Part shown: positions 9,245 through 17,512 of the stretch, piece by piece
Layout: each line of letters opens with the position of its first letter
Position numbering within the stretch: the first letter of the stretch is position 1
NCBI GenBank assembly: GCA_013215825.1
Contig: JABSQN010000005.1
Location: 124,001 to 188,000 of the forward strand
Source: Piscirickettsiaceae bacterium
Lineage (GTDB): Bacteria > Pseudomonadota > Gammaproteobacteria > Nitrosococcales > Methylophagaceae
Reading direction: 5' to 3'
DNA length: 64,000 bases
The notes under the pieces: model-generated
Databases searched by the model: none
What the model was told of the DNA's origin: nothing
What the model saw: only the letters and a program-made list of their open reading frames with translations
Program-made: the position numbers and the translations under genes

Positions 9245-11308
9245 TTACCAATTTACATTCACACCGGCATAAAAACTACGTCCTAGACCAGGAATACGAT
9301 CACCTTGTGTAAGGTCCGGGTTGTTACTAATACGGTTATAACCACCAAGATGGTTGCTGTATTCACGGTCAAACAGGTTGTTTACACCTGCTGATAAGGT
9401 AATAGAGTCATTAGCTTGATAACTACCGGACAAACTATAGACCGCATAACCACTGGTCTTTTTCTCATTATTTTCAGATGAAACTTTATTCTGAGCGGAG
9501 ACAGTTTCAGCCTCAAAACCTACACGCCATGTTGTTTGTACATAACTAAGCATGGTGCGAGCCGTAAGCGGTGCAATACGATAGAGGTTGTCACTAGTGT
9601 CACGACGTTCACCACGAACGTAGCTGATTGTTCCATCTAACTGCCAATCATTATTAATGGCAACAAACCAGTTGGTATCAAGACCGTATAATTTAGCATC
9701 AACATTATTAAATTGCAGCGGATCAGGGTTACCCATCATTGCACTAATCATATTGGCTGTCATATTCATGCTGGCGGTGCCTTGAATATAATCATTGATG
9801 TGATGATAAAAAAGTCGCGGTGATATCGCCGCTTTTGATGTATGCCAATCTAATCCAAATTCAGCTTGGTAAGCGGTTTCAGGATCAAGATTGATATTGC
9901 CAATATAGTTATTACCATCAGCTAGCCCAGATGTTGATTCCATTGGCATCCAAAGATAACGTTCTTGATAACTTGGTGCACGCTCTTTACGAGCAAGCCC
10001 AAATTCAATATCAAGATCCATATTTATTTTGTAAGTAAATACGGCCGTTAGATCGATTAAATTGTCTTCTTGGCTACGATCAGCACCATTAAACTGGTCG
10101 ATAAGTATTTGAGTGTTAGTACCCATGCCCCCCATCATCATTGCCATGCTGCTACCGACCGTGCCCGAATCGGATGTGATGCGAGATAAGCGAATGCCTG
10201 ATTCTAGTTTCCAATCAGTATTTAATTGGCCTGACCATTCGGCAAAGATACTGCTACGGTCACGTTCAATATCGTTGAAATTCTTTGTCCAGAACATAGG
10301 GTTAGTTGGATCAGAGATGTCCGAATTATGTTCTGCCTGGTCGGCATCTAGTCCAACTTTCCAGCCAGATTGAACATAACTTAGGTGAATACCTTTTGAT
10401 TCAACATCGGTCAGTGCATAACGAGTGATCATGCCCGGAGTTCGTAAGGTGTAGTTATTCATTAAGTGCTCGGCATCTTGATAATTAATGCGAGCTTTAA
10501 TCTTGCCTCCATTAGCGAGCTCTTTACTAAATTTTATTTTGTAATTTTCACCGCGGGCAAACATGATGTCCATCGGCAGTGCTATGGTGCCAGTATTGCC
10601 TGTGGCATGGTGTTCTATATCAAGATCTAATTCATAGCCCATTGATTGAAAGGCATAGTTAATACCGACTGTATCGCGCTCATGTTCACTAGGTAGAATG
10701 TAGCCACCATCAAATTCAAGATCATCACCACGGTCAATACTTCCCGCTATTTGAAAACGATGATTTTCGGTCGCCACACTAGCCATCACGCTGGCATAAT
10801 AGGTATCGCCATTATCAGCATAACCTGTTGATGCATTGCCATGAAATTCAGCATTTTGACCGGACGCGAATTCAGCCTTTCTAGAGTTGGCCATAATCGT
10901 GCCGCCAATTGTTTCTATACCTGAGCTAACGGGGGCAATACCACGATAAAGAGCGACATCAGCAACACGAGAACTTGGCAAATAACTTAATGGTGAATCC
11001 ATCCGGTTTGGGCCGGCTTGGCTAATACGAACACCGTCAATTAGGACGTTAACGCGATCACCAAATAAGCCGCGATATTGAGAAATACTGGTGAGTGGAC
11101 CATTACTATTAATATTGGCGCCTGGTAGGCGTTTTATCATATCTCCAGTATCTGGTGTGGCGATAGAAAGAGTGGGCAGTGCATACGGTATTTCTTCACT
11201 TGATATACCTTCTACTGACATGCTTGGCAGAGAAATCTGTTCGGCATGTAGTGTCGAATTGAGACCAAACATTAAAAATGACAGAGGTAATAATTTGAAA
11301 TAGTGCAC
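9245..11308 (-). CDS. TonB-dependent outer membrane receptor, probably for copper
   Basis: This is an outer-membrane active transporter with a signal peptide (residues 1-22), a plug domain and a beta barrel that ends in a typical aromatic residue (FYAGVNVNW). Features of the copper-receptor group (OprC/NosA-like) are visible. The plug has IDGVRISQAGPNRMDSPL, close in pattern to the family motif with a metal-binding Met, and the barrel loops are strikingly Met-rich (SSMAMMMGGMGT and SASMNMTANMISAMMG). The 687-residue length fits. The gene is divergent from a membrane protein with a His-rich tail. The receptor class is certain; the copper substrate is an inference from methionine content and the plug motif. 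Confidence 0.82.
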   Translation of the reverse strand: MHYFKLLPLSFLMFGLNSTLHAEQISLPSMSVEGISSEEIPYALPTLSIATPDTGDMIKRLPGANINSNGPLTSISQYRGLFGDRVNVLIDGVRISQAGPNRMDSPLSYLPSSRVADVALYRGIAPVSSGIETIGGTIMANSRKAEFASGQNAEFHGNASTGYADNGDTYYASVMASVATENHRFQIAGSIDRGDDLEFDGGYILPSEHERDTVGINYAFQSMGYELDLDIEHHATGNTGTIALPMDIMFARGENYKIKFSKELANGGKIKARINYQDAEHLMNNYTLRTPGMITRYALTDVESKGIHLSYVQSGWKVGLDADQAEHNSDISDPTNPMFWTKNFNDIERDRSSIFAEWSGQLNTDWKLESGIRLSRITSDSGTVGSSMAMMMGGMGTNTQILIDQFNGADRSQEDNLIDLTAVFTYKINMDLDIEFGLARKERAPSYQERYLWMPMESTSGLADGNNYIGNINLDPETAYQAEFGLDWHTSKAAISPRLFYHHINDYIQGTASMNMTANMISAMMGNPDPLQFNNVDAKLYGLDTNWFVAINNDWQLDGTISYVRGERRDTSDNLYRIAPLTARTMLSYVQTTWRVGFEAETVSAQNKVSSENNEKKTSGYAVYSLSGSYQANDSITLSAGVNNLFDREYSNHLGGYNRISNNPDLTQGDRIPGLGRSFYAGVNVNW

Positions 11309-11450
11309 GATGAAGCTCCTATAAAAAGTGCAACTATTCTAATTGGCTTTGTCTGAGAAAAAGTGTGTTTTATGATCATAAAATGTGTGAAATAACGCAA
11401 TTTTTATTTTAGAGCGCGTGTTATTGTGTTGGAAATAAATTTAAGGTTAA

Positions 11451-12191
11451 ATGATGGAAGCAATTACAAGTTCATATATCACCGCTTTTCTACTGGGGCT
11501 GTTTAGCACTGTTCACTGTATTGCCATGTGCGGTTCGGTAATTGGTGCATTAACACTAAGTTTGCCGGTCGAAATACGTGAAAGCCAAGCCAAAATGTTT
11601 CCCTATGTGCTCAATTATAATTTAGGGCGTTTATTAAGTTATTCACTTGCAGGTTTGATTGTTGGTTTATTGGCATCGCCACTTACTGAGTTTAATGGCC
11701 ATTTAATATTACGGACTTTATCAGTTGTGGTTATGATTGCGATGGGCTTATACCTTGCTGGTTGGTTCCCTAAATTTGCCCATATGGAACGAATGGGTGC
11801 GCCTATTTGGAAATGGTTGCAACCACTAGGACAGAGGTTTTTACCTGTACGAACTCGCACTCACGCCTTCTTTTTAGGATCTGTTTGGGGTTGGTTACCC
11901 TGTGGTTTGGTGTATGCCGCACTAGCGGTTGCGGCAACAGCAGGCGATCCGGTTAAAGCCTCGTTAGTTATGTTGGCATTTGGTGCGGGTACTTTGCCCG
12001 CAGTAATGGGTGCTGGCTTGTTTACCGGTCTATTAGCCTCAATGGCACGAGCCAAACATCTACGTAAAATTGCCGGTATATCTATTATTATGATGGCATT
12101 AGTGACCGCGTTTTGGCCTATGGATCATGATACAGGCCATGATCATGCGGTAAATCATATTCACCCAGAAATGGATATGCAACATGACTAA
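11451..12191 (+). CDS. DsbD_2/SafE-type membrane protein with His-rich C terminus
   Basis: This 246-residue integral membrane protein of about six segments has the family signature near its start, GLFSTVHCIAMCGSVIG, and a second pseudo-repeat with GSVWGWLPCGLVYAAL. Relatives (PF13386, often annotated as sulfite exporter or UreH-like) have been linked to metal handling and cytochrome oxidase maturation. The last 20 residues are full of His, Asp and Met (HDTGHDHAVNHIHPEMDMQHD region), a likely metal-binding tail. The start at 11451 has AAGG six bases upstream. It is divergent from the Met-rich TonB receptor and overlaps the next gene by eight bases, so the three may form one metal-handling locus. 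The transported ion is not known. Confidence 0.8.
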   Translation: MMEAITSSYITAFLLGLFSTVHCIAMCGSVIGALTLSLPVEIRESQAKMFPYVLNYNLGRLLSYSLAGLIVGLLASPLTEFNGHLILRTLSVVVMIAMGLYLAGWFPKFAHMERMGAPIWKWLQPLGQRFLPVRTRTHAFFLGSVWGWLPCGLVYAALAVAATAGDPVKASLVMLAFGAGTLPAVMGAGLFTGLLASMARAKHLRKIAGISIIMMALVTAFWPMDHDTGHDHAVNHIHPEMDMQHD

Positions 12192-13104
12192 GTTATTAGG
12201 CAAGTCCCCTCAAATTACTCATATCTTGCGTACATTACCGATGATCGCAGCAAGTGATGCCAGTGTTTTAATTGAGGGTGAAACTGGGACAGGGAAAGAG
12301 TTACTTGCACATGCTATTTATGCTGAAAGTCATCGTAAAGATAAACCCTTAATCATTATTAATTGTGCAGCTTTGCAAGTTGAGGGGATTGAAGTTGATC
12401 TATTTGGGCGTTGCAATGCTGATGGCGAAATTGAATATCGTGGACGATTGTTAGCGGCAGATGGTGGTACCGTTTTCTTGGATGAAGTTGATGCTTTGCC
12501 ATTGGCTATTCAAGCGAAAGTGTTACGTTTTTTAGAAGCGGGTGAGTGCCAATTACAAGGTAGTTATAAATTACACATTGCGGATGTGCGGATCTTGGCC
12601 GCAAGCAGTGTGGATCTTCAGCAAGCCGTTGCCGCAGGCAGTTTTCGATCAGATCTGTTTTATCGCCTACAAGTTGTTCCGATCACCCTGCCACCATTAC
12701 GCGAGCGTAGCGAAGATATTCGCCTGCTGTTACGTCATTATGGACAAGAGTTTGCGGGTAGCAATGCGGTGATACGTTATACCAAAGAAACAGAACGTTG
12801 TTTACTGAGCTATGCTTGGCCGGGTAATGTGCGTGAACTGATCAACTTTTGCCAACGTATGGCATTGCTTAAACCAGGTAAATCATTATTGCCAGAAGAT
12901 TTAGGCATGGAAATGTTGCCAGAAACAGCGGCAAGTGAGCATTTATACTCCTTACCACCAACAGGTATTAAACTCGCGCAAATAGAGCTGGATTTAATCA
13001 ACCAAGCACTTGAAATGGCGGCAGGAAATCGTTCACGTGCCGCTCGATTACTAGGAATCAGCCGTGATACATTGTTATATCGGATGCAAAAATACTCGTT
13101 ATAA
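12184..13104 (+). CDS. AAA+ enhancer-binding-protein-like regulator lacking GAFTGA
   Basis: This 306-residue protein has a central AAA+ domain with Walker A (GETGTGKE, residue 32 onward), Walker B (GGTVFLDEVDAL), the sensor region (FRSDLFYRL, then LPPLRERSEDI) and a C-terminal Fis-type helix-turn-helix (NRSRAARLLGISRDTLLYRM). There is no N-terminal sensor domain. The loop that normally reads GAFTGA, used to contact sigma-54, is replaced here: LFGR is followed by CNADGEIEYRGRLL. It is therefore unlikely to open sigma-54 promoters in the usual way and may act like TyrR on sigma-70 promoters. It overlaps the upstream membrane protein gene by eight bases, suggesting translational coupling. Confidence 0.85.
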   Translation: MTKLLGKSPQITHILRTLPMIAASDASVLIEGETGTGKELLAHAIYAESHRKDKPLIIINCAALQVEGIEVDLFGRCNADGEIEYRGRLLAADGGTVFLDEVDALPLAIQAKVLRFLEAGECQLQGSYKLHIADVRILAASSVDLQQAVAAGSFRSDLFYRLQVVPITLPPLRERSEDIRLLLRHYGQEFAGSNAVIRYTKETERCLLSYAWPGNVRELINFCQRMALLKPGKSLLPEDLGMEMLPETAASEHLYSLPPTGIKLAQIELDLINQALEMAAGNRSRAARLLGISRDTLLYRMQKYSL

Positions 13105-13134
13105 TAGGGGCTTAATTCTTGCCAGGACTTCGCC

Positions 13135-13986
13135 ATGAAACAGTATCTTGATTTATGTAATCGTATTATCGACCGAGGACACTGGATCGAGAATAAACGC
13201 ACGGGTAAGCGTTGTCTGACTGTGATTAATGCCGATTTAAACTATGATGTTGGCAATAACCAGTTCCCTTTAATTACGACACGTAAAAGCTATTGGAAAT
13301 CAGCTATTGCTGAAATCATTGGTTATATTCGTGGCTATGATAATGCCGCTGATTTTCGTGCGATCGGCACTAAAACCTGGGATGCTAATGCCAATGAAAA
13401 CGAGCAATGGTTAAACAATCCTTTGCGTAAAGGTCAGGATGATATGGGTCGGGTTTATGGTGTGCAAGGTCGCTCATGGGCTACACCTGATGGTGGCCAT
13501 TTAGACCAGCTTCGCAAGCTGGTGGATAATTTGTCACAAGGGATTGATGATCGCGGTGAGATCCTGACATTTTATAATCCAGGTGAGTTTGAACTGGGCT
13601 GTTTACGACCGTGTATGCACACTCACACCTTTTCCTTATTGGGTGATACATTATATCTAACCTCATATCAACGCTCGTGTGATGTGCCGTTAGGGCTTAA
13701 CTTTAACCAAGTTCAAGTGTTCACGCTTCTTGCTTTAGTTGCTCAAATAACAGGCCATAAAGCAGGATTAGCACACCATAAAATCGTCAATGCACACATC
13801 TATGAAGATCAGCTGGAATTAATGCGAGATGTGCAAGTGAAACGCCAGCCATACTCATCACCACAACTCATTATTAATCCTGATATTAAATCGTTAGAAG
13901 ATTTAGAAACATGGGTAACAATGGATGATTTTGAAGTGACAGGCTATGAATGTCATGACCCGATTAAATATCCGTTTTCAGTGTGA
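13135..13986 (+). CDS. thyA: Thymidylate synthase (Vibrio-type ThyA)
   Basis: ThyA methylates dUMP to dTMP using methylene-tetrahydrofolate. The 283-residue protein has the catalytic Cys160 in LRPCMH and the substrate motif [13 protein letters not shown], and ends in YPFSV. This matches the 283-residue ThyA variant known from Vibrio and relatives rather than the 264-residue E. coli form, in which the catalytic motif is PCH. It starts 30 bases after the regulator gene and its stop codon overlaps the GTG start of cobC. No FAD-dependent ThyX is seen here. Confidence 0.93.
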   Translation: MKQYLDLCNRIIDRGHWIENKRTGKRCLTVINADLNYDVGNNQFPLITTRKSYWKSAIAEIIGYIRGYDNAADFRAIGTKTWDANANENEQWLNNPLRKGQDDMGRVYGVQGRSWATPDGGHLDQLRKLVDNLSQGIDDRGEILTFYNPGEFELGCLRPCMHTHTFSLLGDTLYLTSYQRSCDVPLGLNFNQVQVFTLLALVAQITGHKAGLAHHKIVNAHIYEDQLELMRDVQVKRQPYSSPQLIINPDIKSLEDLETWVTMDDFEVTGYECHDPIKYPFSV

Positions 13987-14597
13987 TATTGGATCAGATA
14001 ACGATTGATTTAGTACGGCATGGCGATGTTGCTGGCGGTAAGAAATTATTAGGAATAACTGACGAGCCATTATCAGCGTTGGGCTGGCAACAATTACGAA
14101 CAGCATTTCCTATTACTGCATTACCATGGCAAAAAGTGATTAGCTCACCATTACAGCGATGTAGTGCCTATGCGAAAGAGATCGCAAGTCAGTTATCTGT
14201 TCCGTTGCTATTAGACGAACAGTTCCAAGAGTTGGATTTTGGGAATTGGGATGGTCAGTTATTGAATGATCTTTATGCCAGTGACTCGTCGGCAGATCTT
14301 ATGCGGTTTATGAATGAACCGACATCACTATCACCACCTTATGGTGAAAGCTATCAAGCATTTGAATTGCGGATAATAACCGCGTGGGAAGTCTTGTTGG
14401 AATCGCTACATCAAGAGCAGATAGCCCATTGTGTCTTGGTGATTCATGGTGGTGTGATTCGAACAATTCTTAGCCATATTCTTGGCTTTCCAAATACCAA
14501 TCTATTTAGAATTGAAGTGCCTTATGCCTGCCTTAGTCGGATTAAGCAGTATGAGCAATACCCACCGGTTCTAAGTTTTCATGGTGGGAATATATAA
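13983..14597 (+). CDS. cobC: Probable alpha-ribazole phosphatase (histidine phosphatase family)
   Basis: CobC removes the phosphate from alpha-ribazole-5'-phosphate (or adenosylcobalamin phosphate) in late B12 assembly. The 204-residue protein has the RHG signature ([12 protein letters not shown], near residue 11), the second-shell [11 protein letters not shown], the acid ELDFGNWDG and the second catalytic His in [12 protein letters not shown]. The start is GTG at 13983, overlapping the thyA stop; TTG at 13989 is possible. The family includes many other phosphatases, but neighbouring btuB and the cob operon favour CobC. It lies on the other side of btuB from the main cob operon and has no visible riboswitch of its own. 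Confidence 0.82.
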   Translation: MILDQITIDLVRHGDVAGGKKLLGITDEPLSALGWQQLRTAFPITALPWQKVISSPLQRCSAYAKEIASQLSVPLLLDEQFQELDFGNWDGQLLNDLYASDSSADLMRFMNEPTSLSPPYGESYQAFELRIITAWEVLLESLHQEQIAHCVLVIHGGVIRTILSHILGFPNTNLFRIEVPYACLSRIKQYEQYPPVLSFHGGNI

Positions 14598-14600
14598 GTG

Positions 14601-14635
14601 TTTTGGGGCTTGCAGATGAATTGCAAGCCCCAAAA
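14601..14635. terminator. Long perfect hairpin between convergent cobC and btuB
   Basis: Arms TTTTGGGGCTTGCA (14601-14614) and its exact complement (14622-14635) make a 14-bp perfect stem around a 7-base loop. It lies 3 bases after the cobC stop and 10 bases beyond the btuB stop. In neither direction is the stem followed by a T tract; instead the stem ends in A:T pairs. It probably serves both convergent transcripts as a terminator or 3'-end stabiliser. Confidence 0.7.
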
Positions 14636-14645
14636 ACAGTCTACT

Positions 14646-16469
14646 TTATGGTGTATAAGACAATGTAATCATGCCTGTGCGATCTAAACTATTGTAGTTG
14701 TTAACTGTTTGATATTCTTTATCAAATAGGTTTTTAACATTAGCTTGGATAGACCAGTCGCTATCAATTTTATATGAAACACGTAAGTCTAATAAGCCAT
14801 AACCACCTAAGCGAGTACTGTTTGAGGCATTATCAAAACTATGACCTCTTAACTTCCAGCTGGCTCCAGTTGACCATTGCCCCCATTGCTTATCAATATT
14901 TACATTGGCTAAACGTTGTGCACGACGAGCTAAGATATTACCTGTTGATAGATCTTCTGGCTTCAAAAATGTTGCATTTACTGCAATATCCCAGCCTAGA
15001 AGTTGTGTATCAGCGTCGAATTCTACACCCGCAATTTTAGCTTTATTTACATTTTCCATTTGTGGAAATTGATAAACGAGTAAATTACGAATATGCGTGT
15101 TGTAAAGGTGGAATCCCCAATTACCCCAAGCTTGGTTGCCATCAAGGTTCATAGAAAAGCTATTTGAACGCTCAGGCTGTAAATCAGGGTTACCTTGGAA
15201 ATAAGAGGTAACAGGCCAGTATAAGTCATTAAAAGTTGGTGCTTTAAATGCGCTGCCATAATTTAAGCTGAATTGAAGATTATCTTGCAGCCAATAGCCC
15301 CATTCAGCCATACCTGTATTATGAGAACCAAATGCCTCATTATCATCGTAACGAGCCGCTACTAACCAACTGCTTTTATCAAATTGTGCTTGCCAGCTTA
15401 CAAATACAGCCTTGTTATCACGAGATGATTCACTATAATCGGTGGAGCTAGTTACTTTATCTTCTTCATAGTCCAAACCTATACTTAAGGTATGGTTCTT
15501 AGTAATCGCAACCGTGTTAATAAGACTAGCAAATTGGCGGCGAGTATTGAATGTACCGTTTTCAATGCTGTTTACATAGTCTTGTGCTTCATCTTTTGAT
15601 TCACCTACATTTAAAGTAAGTGACCATTTGTCGTTGATCGCTAGCTTGGCATTAACACCAAAGATCTGTTGTATAGATTCACCTTTATTGTTATCACTTG
15701 CATCGAAACCATCATACTCATTAAAGCCTTCACTTCTTAGAAAGTTAGCACCAATGCTGAAACGATCATTAACAGTATGTTGGATCTTGGCTGAAATGCT
15801 GTTGTTTCGATAGCCATCTTTATCAGGATTTTTATCTGTTCGAGCATTAATGCCTTCTGTTGATTGATGATTGAAGCTTAAATTATATGTTGTTGCTTCA
15901 TTGCCGCCACTCACGCCAGCTGCAAATTGTTTTGAGTTATGGCTACCATAAGAGACTTTGGAATAAGGAGTAAAACCTTGCTGACCTTGGCGAGTAAATA
16001 TTTGAATAACACCCCCAATTGCTTCTGAACCATATAGACCTGAACGAGAGCCACGAACAATCTCAATACGTTCAATTTGTTCTACAGGGAAGTCTTGGAT
16101 TGATGCTCCGCCTGATGTTGCTGAGTGCCATTTAACACCATCGACTAATACTAAAACATGGTCTGAGTTTGTGCCACGTATTGATATACTACTTACTTTG
16201 CCTAATCCTCCCGATGCCGTCATATCAATACCCGCTTGACGCGATAATAAACTAGGTAAATTATTAATTTGTAAGCGTTCAATATCAGCACGCGTAATCA
16301 CGGTTGTTGCTGCTAATACGTTGACTGATGGCATGCGGTTAGCCGTTACCGTTATGGCATCTAACTGGTCATCGGCACTAACTGAAAAGGGAATGCTAGA
16401 GACAGCAATAGCCGCTAAAGCAAGGCGTACAGAAGTTCGTAGGGCTTTATGCCCATAAGAGTTTTTCAT
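14646..16469 (-). CDS. btuB: TonB-dependent vitamin B12 receptor BtuB
   Basis: BtuB imports cobalamin through the outer membrane. The 607-residue protein starts with a signal peptide (about 32 residues, ending FSVSA), followed by the TonB box region DAITVTA, a plug with VLVDGVKWHSAT and RGSRSGLYGSEAIGG, and a barrel. I place the start at the ATG 16469-16467 because AGGAG lies at 16479-16475; an upstream in-frame ATG at 16523 would run through the regulatory hairpin and is unlikely. A cobalamin riboswitch in the leader fixes the substrate class. The gene is divergent from the btuM-bluB-cob operon. Confidence 0.94.
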   Translation of the reverse strand: MKNSYGHKALRTSVRLALAAIAVSSIPFSVSADDQLDAITVTANRMPSVNVLAATTVITRADIERLQINNLPSLLSRQAGIDMTASGGLGKVSSISIRGTNSDHVLVLVDGVKWHSATSGGASIQDFPVEQIERIEIVRGSRSGLYGSEAIGGVIQIFTRQGQQGFTPYSKVSYGSHNSKQFAAGVSGGNEATTYNLSFNHQSTEGINARTDKNPDKDGYRNNSISAKIQHTVNDRFSIGANFLRSEGFNEYDGFDASDNNKGESIQQIFGVNAKLAINDKWSLTLNVGESKDEAQDYVNSIENGTFNTRRQFASLINTVAITKNHTLSIGLDYEEDKVTSSTDYSESSRDNKAVFVSWQAQFDKSSWLVAARYDDNEAFGSHNTGMAEWGYWLQDNLQFSLNYGSAFKAPTFNDLYWPVTSYFQGNPDLQPERSNSFSMNLDGNQAWGNWGFHLYNTHIRNLLVYQFPQMENVNKAKIAGVEFDADTQLLGWDIAVNATFLKPEDLSTGNILARRAQRLANVNIDKQWGQWSTGASWKLRGHSFDNASNSTRLGGYGLLDLRVSYKIDSDWSIQANVKNLFDKEYQTVNNYNSLDRTGMITLSYTP

Positions 16470-16481
16470 TGTTTCTCCTGA

Positions 16482-16502
16482 GGGATCGCTCACCCGCGAT
16501 CC
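16482..16502 (-). promoter_or_regulatory. Hairpin next to the btuB ribosome site (candidate expression platform)
   Basis: On the minus strand GGATCGC-GGGTGA-GCGATCC forms a 7-bp perfect stem ending three bases before the AGGAG of btuB. Its position between riboswitch core and start codon suggests it is part of the switch that controls translation. A hairpin with a similar G-rich loop occupies the same place before the btuM-like gene. Confidence 0.55.
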
Positions 16503-16540
16503 GAAAAATAGGGGTGCAACCATGAGGGTTGCTAAAAAAC

Positions 16541-16646
16541 TTCAGGCAGGTTTCCGGACTTTCATATTTATATGATTACCGTTGCGGGGGCAGTGTTGGC
16601 CTTTCACCAACTTCCCTTTTAACACTGTCAGCAATGACAGAGCACC
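16541..16646 (-). ncRNA. Cobalamin riboswitch upstream of btuB
   Basis: Read on the minus strand from 16646, the conserved blocks occur in order: GGTGCT, AAAAGGGAAGTTGGTGAAA, the B12 box core CTGCCCCCGCAACGGTAA, and AGTCCGGAAACCTGCC. These match the class-I AdoCbl riboswitch consensus. It should repress btuB when cobalamin is plentiful. A weak promoter may lie upstream on this strand (TTGACT at 16688-16683, TATACG at 16667-16662, spacing 15). Confidence 0.93.
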
Positions 16647-16695
16647 AAAAGCGGACGAGATCGTATAATTCTGTACTGATTTAGTCAAGATTAAA

Positions 16696-16725
16696 TTGAC
16701 AAGATTCCGTGTTCATCTCTATCCT
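16696..16725 (+). promoter_or_regulatory. Candidate sigma-70 promoter of the btuM-cob operon
   Basis: A consensus -35 TTGACA lies at 16696-16701 and TATCCT (4 of 6 matches) at 16720-16725, with an 18-base spacer. The expected transcript start is about 10 bases before the riboswitch. It is in the short gap between the two divergent riboswitches. Confidence 0.45.
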
Positions 16726-16740
16726 TGCAAGCTTAATTTA

Positions 16741-16862
16741 GGTGTTGCCAGTGCTGTATTGGTAACTAACTGGGAAAGTGGGTGCGTCAAATGACAAGGC
16801 CCACACTGCCCCCGCAAAGGTAAATGAATCACATTATTCATCAGTCCTAATACCGACCTACG
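16741..16862 (+). ncRNA. Cobalamin riboswitch upstream of the btuM-like gene
   Basis: Conserved blocks in order: GGTGTTGCCAGTG (16741), ACTGGGAAAGTGGGTG, the B12 box core CTGCCCCCGCAAAGGTAA (16806 onward) and CAGTCCTAATACCGACC. The 3' block departs from the usual ACCTGCC. It precedes a nine-gene run for B12 uptake and assembly, so one riboswitch probably governs the whole run. Confidence 0.9.
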
Positions 16863-16905
16863 TTTTTCACGATAGAGCGAATGTTCTATTTTTACTCACT
16901 ATTGT

Positions 16906-16923
16906 GTGTGCGGGCCGGCACAC
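16906..16923 (+). promoter_or_regulatory. Hairpin next to the btuM ribosome site (candidate expression platform)
   Basis: GTGTGC-GGGCCG-GCACAC forms a 6-bp stem that abuts the GGGAG ribosome site at 16924-16928. Stem position and G-rich loop parallel the hairpin before btuB, suggesting that both riboswitches act on translation initiation by the same design. Confidence 0.5.
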
Positions 16924-16933
16924 GGGAGATATT

Positions 16934-17512
16934 ATGTTTTTATCTGTTCAGCGCCAAATTATTATTGGTTTTATTCTTATTGTTTTGATGATTCTTACTC
17001 GAGGCAATCACTTTGCAGCATTTAACCAACTTCCCAGTGCCTCCTGGGCGGTGTTTCTTCTCGCTGGATTTTATCTTTCCAGTAAGTGGGTCTTTCCAGC
17101 TCTCTTGATACTTGCCGGTTCGCTTGATTATCTGGCAATTACTTTCGCGGGTGTTAGCAGTTATTGTGTCTCTCCTGCCTATCCGTTATTGATTCCTGCT
17201 TATGGTTCGTTATGGATAGCAGGGCGTTGGTGTCGACAGCGTTACGCACTCAAACTAGGGTCTTTGTTTCCCTTAACTATTGCTGTCACGGTCTCAACGG
17301 CATTGTGTACGGTGATATCAAGCGGTGGATTTTACTTTTTCTCTGGTCGTTATACAGATACAACATTATTTGAATTTGGACAGCGTTTTAGTCTTTATTT
17401 TCCCGACTATTTAGCCAATGTTGTGCTTTATGTTTCGATTGCTATGATTAGCCATGTCTTAGTTTTGGCATTTAATAATATGGATGTTAAATCTAAAAAC
17501 ACACTGCCGTGA
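16934..17512 (+). CDS. btuM: BtuM-like solitary S-component, predicted B12 transporter
   Basis: This 192-residue, very hydrophobic protein has about six membrane segments. The start ATG 16934 follows GGGAG by five bases; a longer frame from 16778 would overlap the riboswitch and is rejected. Size, topology, riboswitch control and a Cys at residue 78 (SSYCVSPAYPLL, between the second and third segments) fit BtuM, a solitary ECF-type S-component in Gram-negative bacteria; the studied Thiobacillus protein uses Cys80 to bind and decyanate cobalamin. Assignment rests on these traits and memory of the family, not on an alignment. A different B12-regulated membrane protein remains possible. Its stop overlaps the bluB GTG start. 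Confidence 0.72.
   Translation: MFLSVQRQIIIGFILIVLMILTRGNHFAAFNQLPSASWAVFLLAGFYLSSKWVFPALLILAGSLDYLAITFAGVSSYCVSPAYPLLIPAYGSLWIAGRWCRQRYALKLGSLFPLTIAVTVSTALCTVISSGGFYFFSGRYTDTTLFEFGQRFSLYFPDYLANVVLYVSIAMISHVLVLAFNNMDVKSKNTLP

Noticed and set aside
14601-14635. Attachment site or transposon end
   Set aside because: The 14-bp hairpin lies exactly between convergent stops and has no second copy or direct repeats nearby, so a terminator function is simpler.
16470-16523. N-terminal extension of BtuB
   Set aside because: It overlaps the leader hairpin and ribosome site; the ATG at 16469 gives the normal signal peptide.
16778-16933. N-terminal extension of the btuM-like protein
   Set aside because: These 52 codons run through the riboswitch core and expression hairpin, while an ATG with a strong ribosome site follows at 16934.
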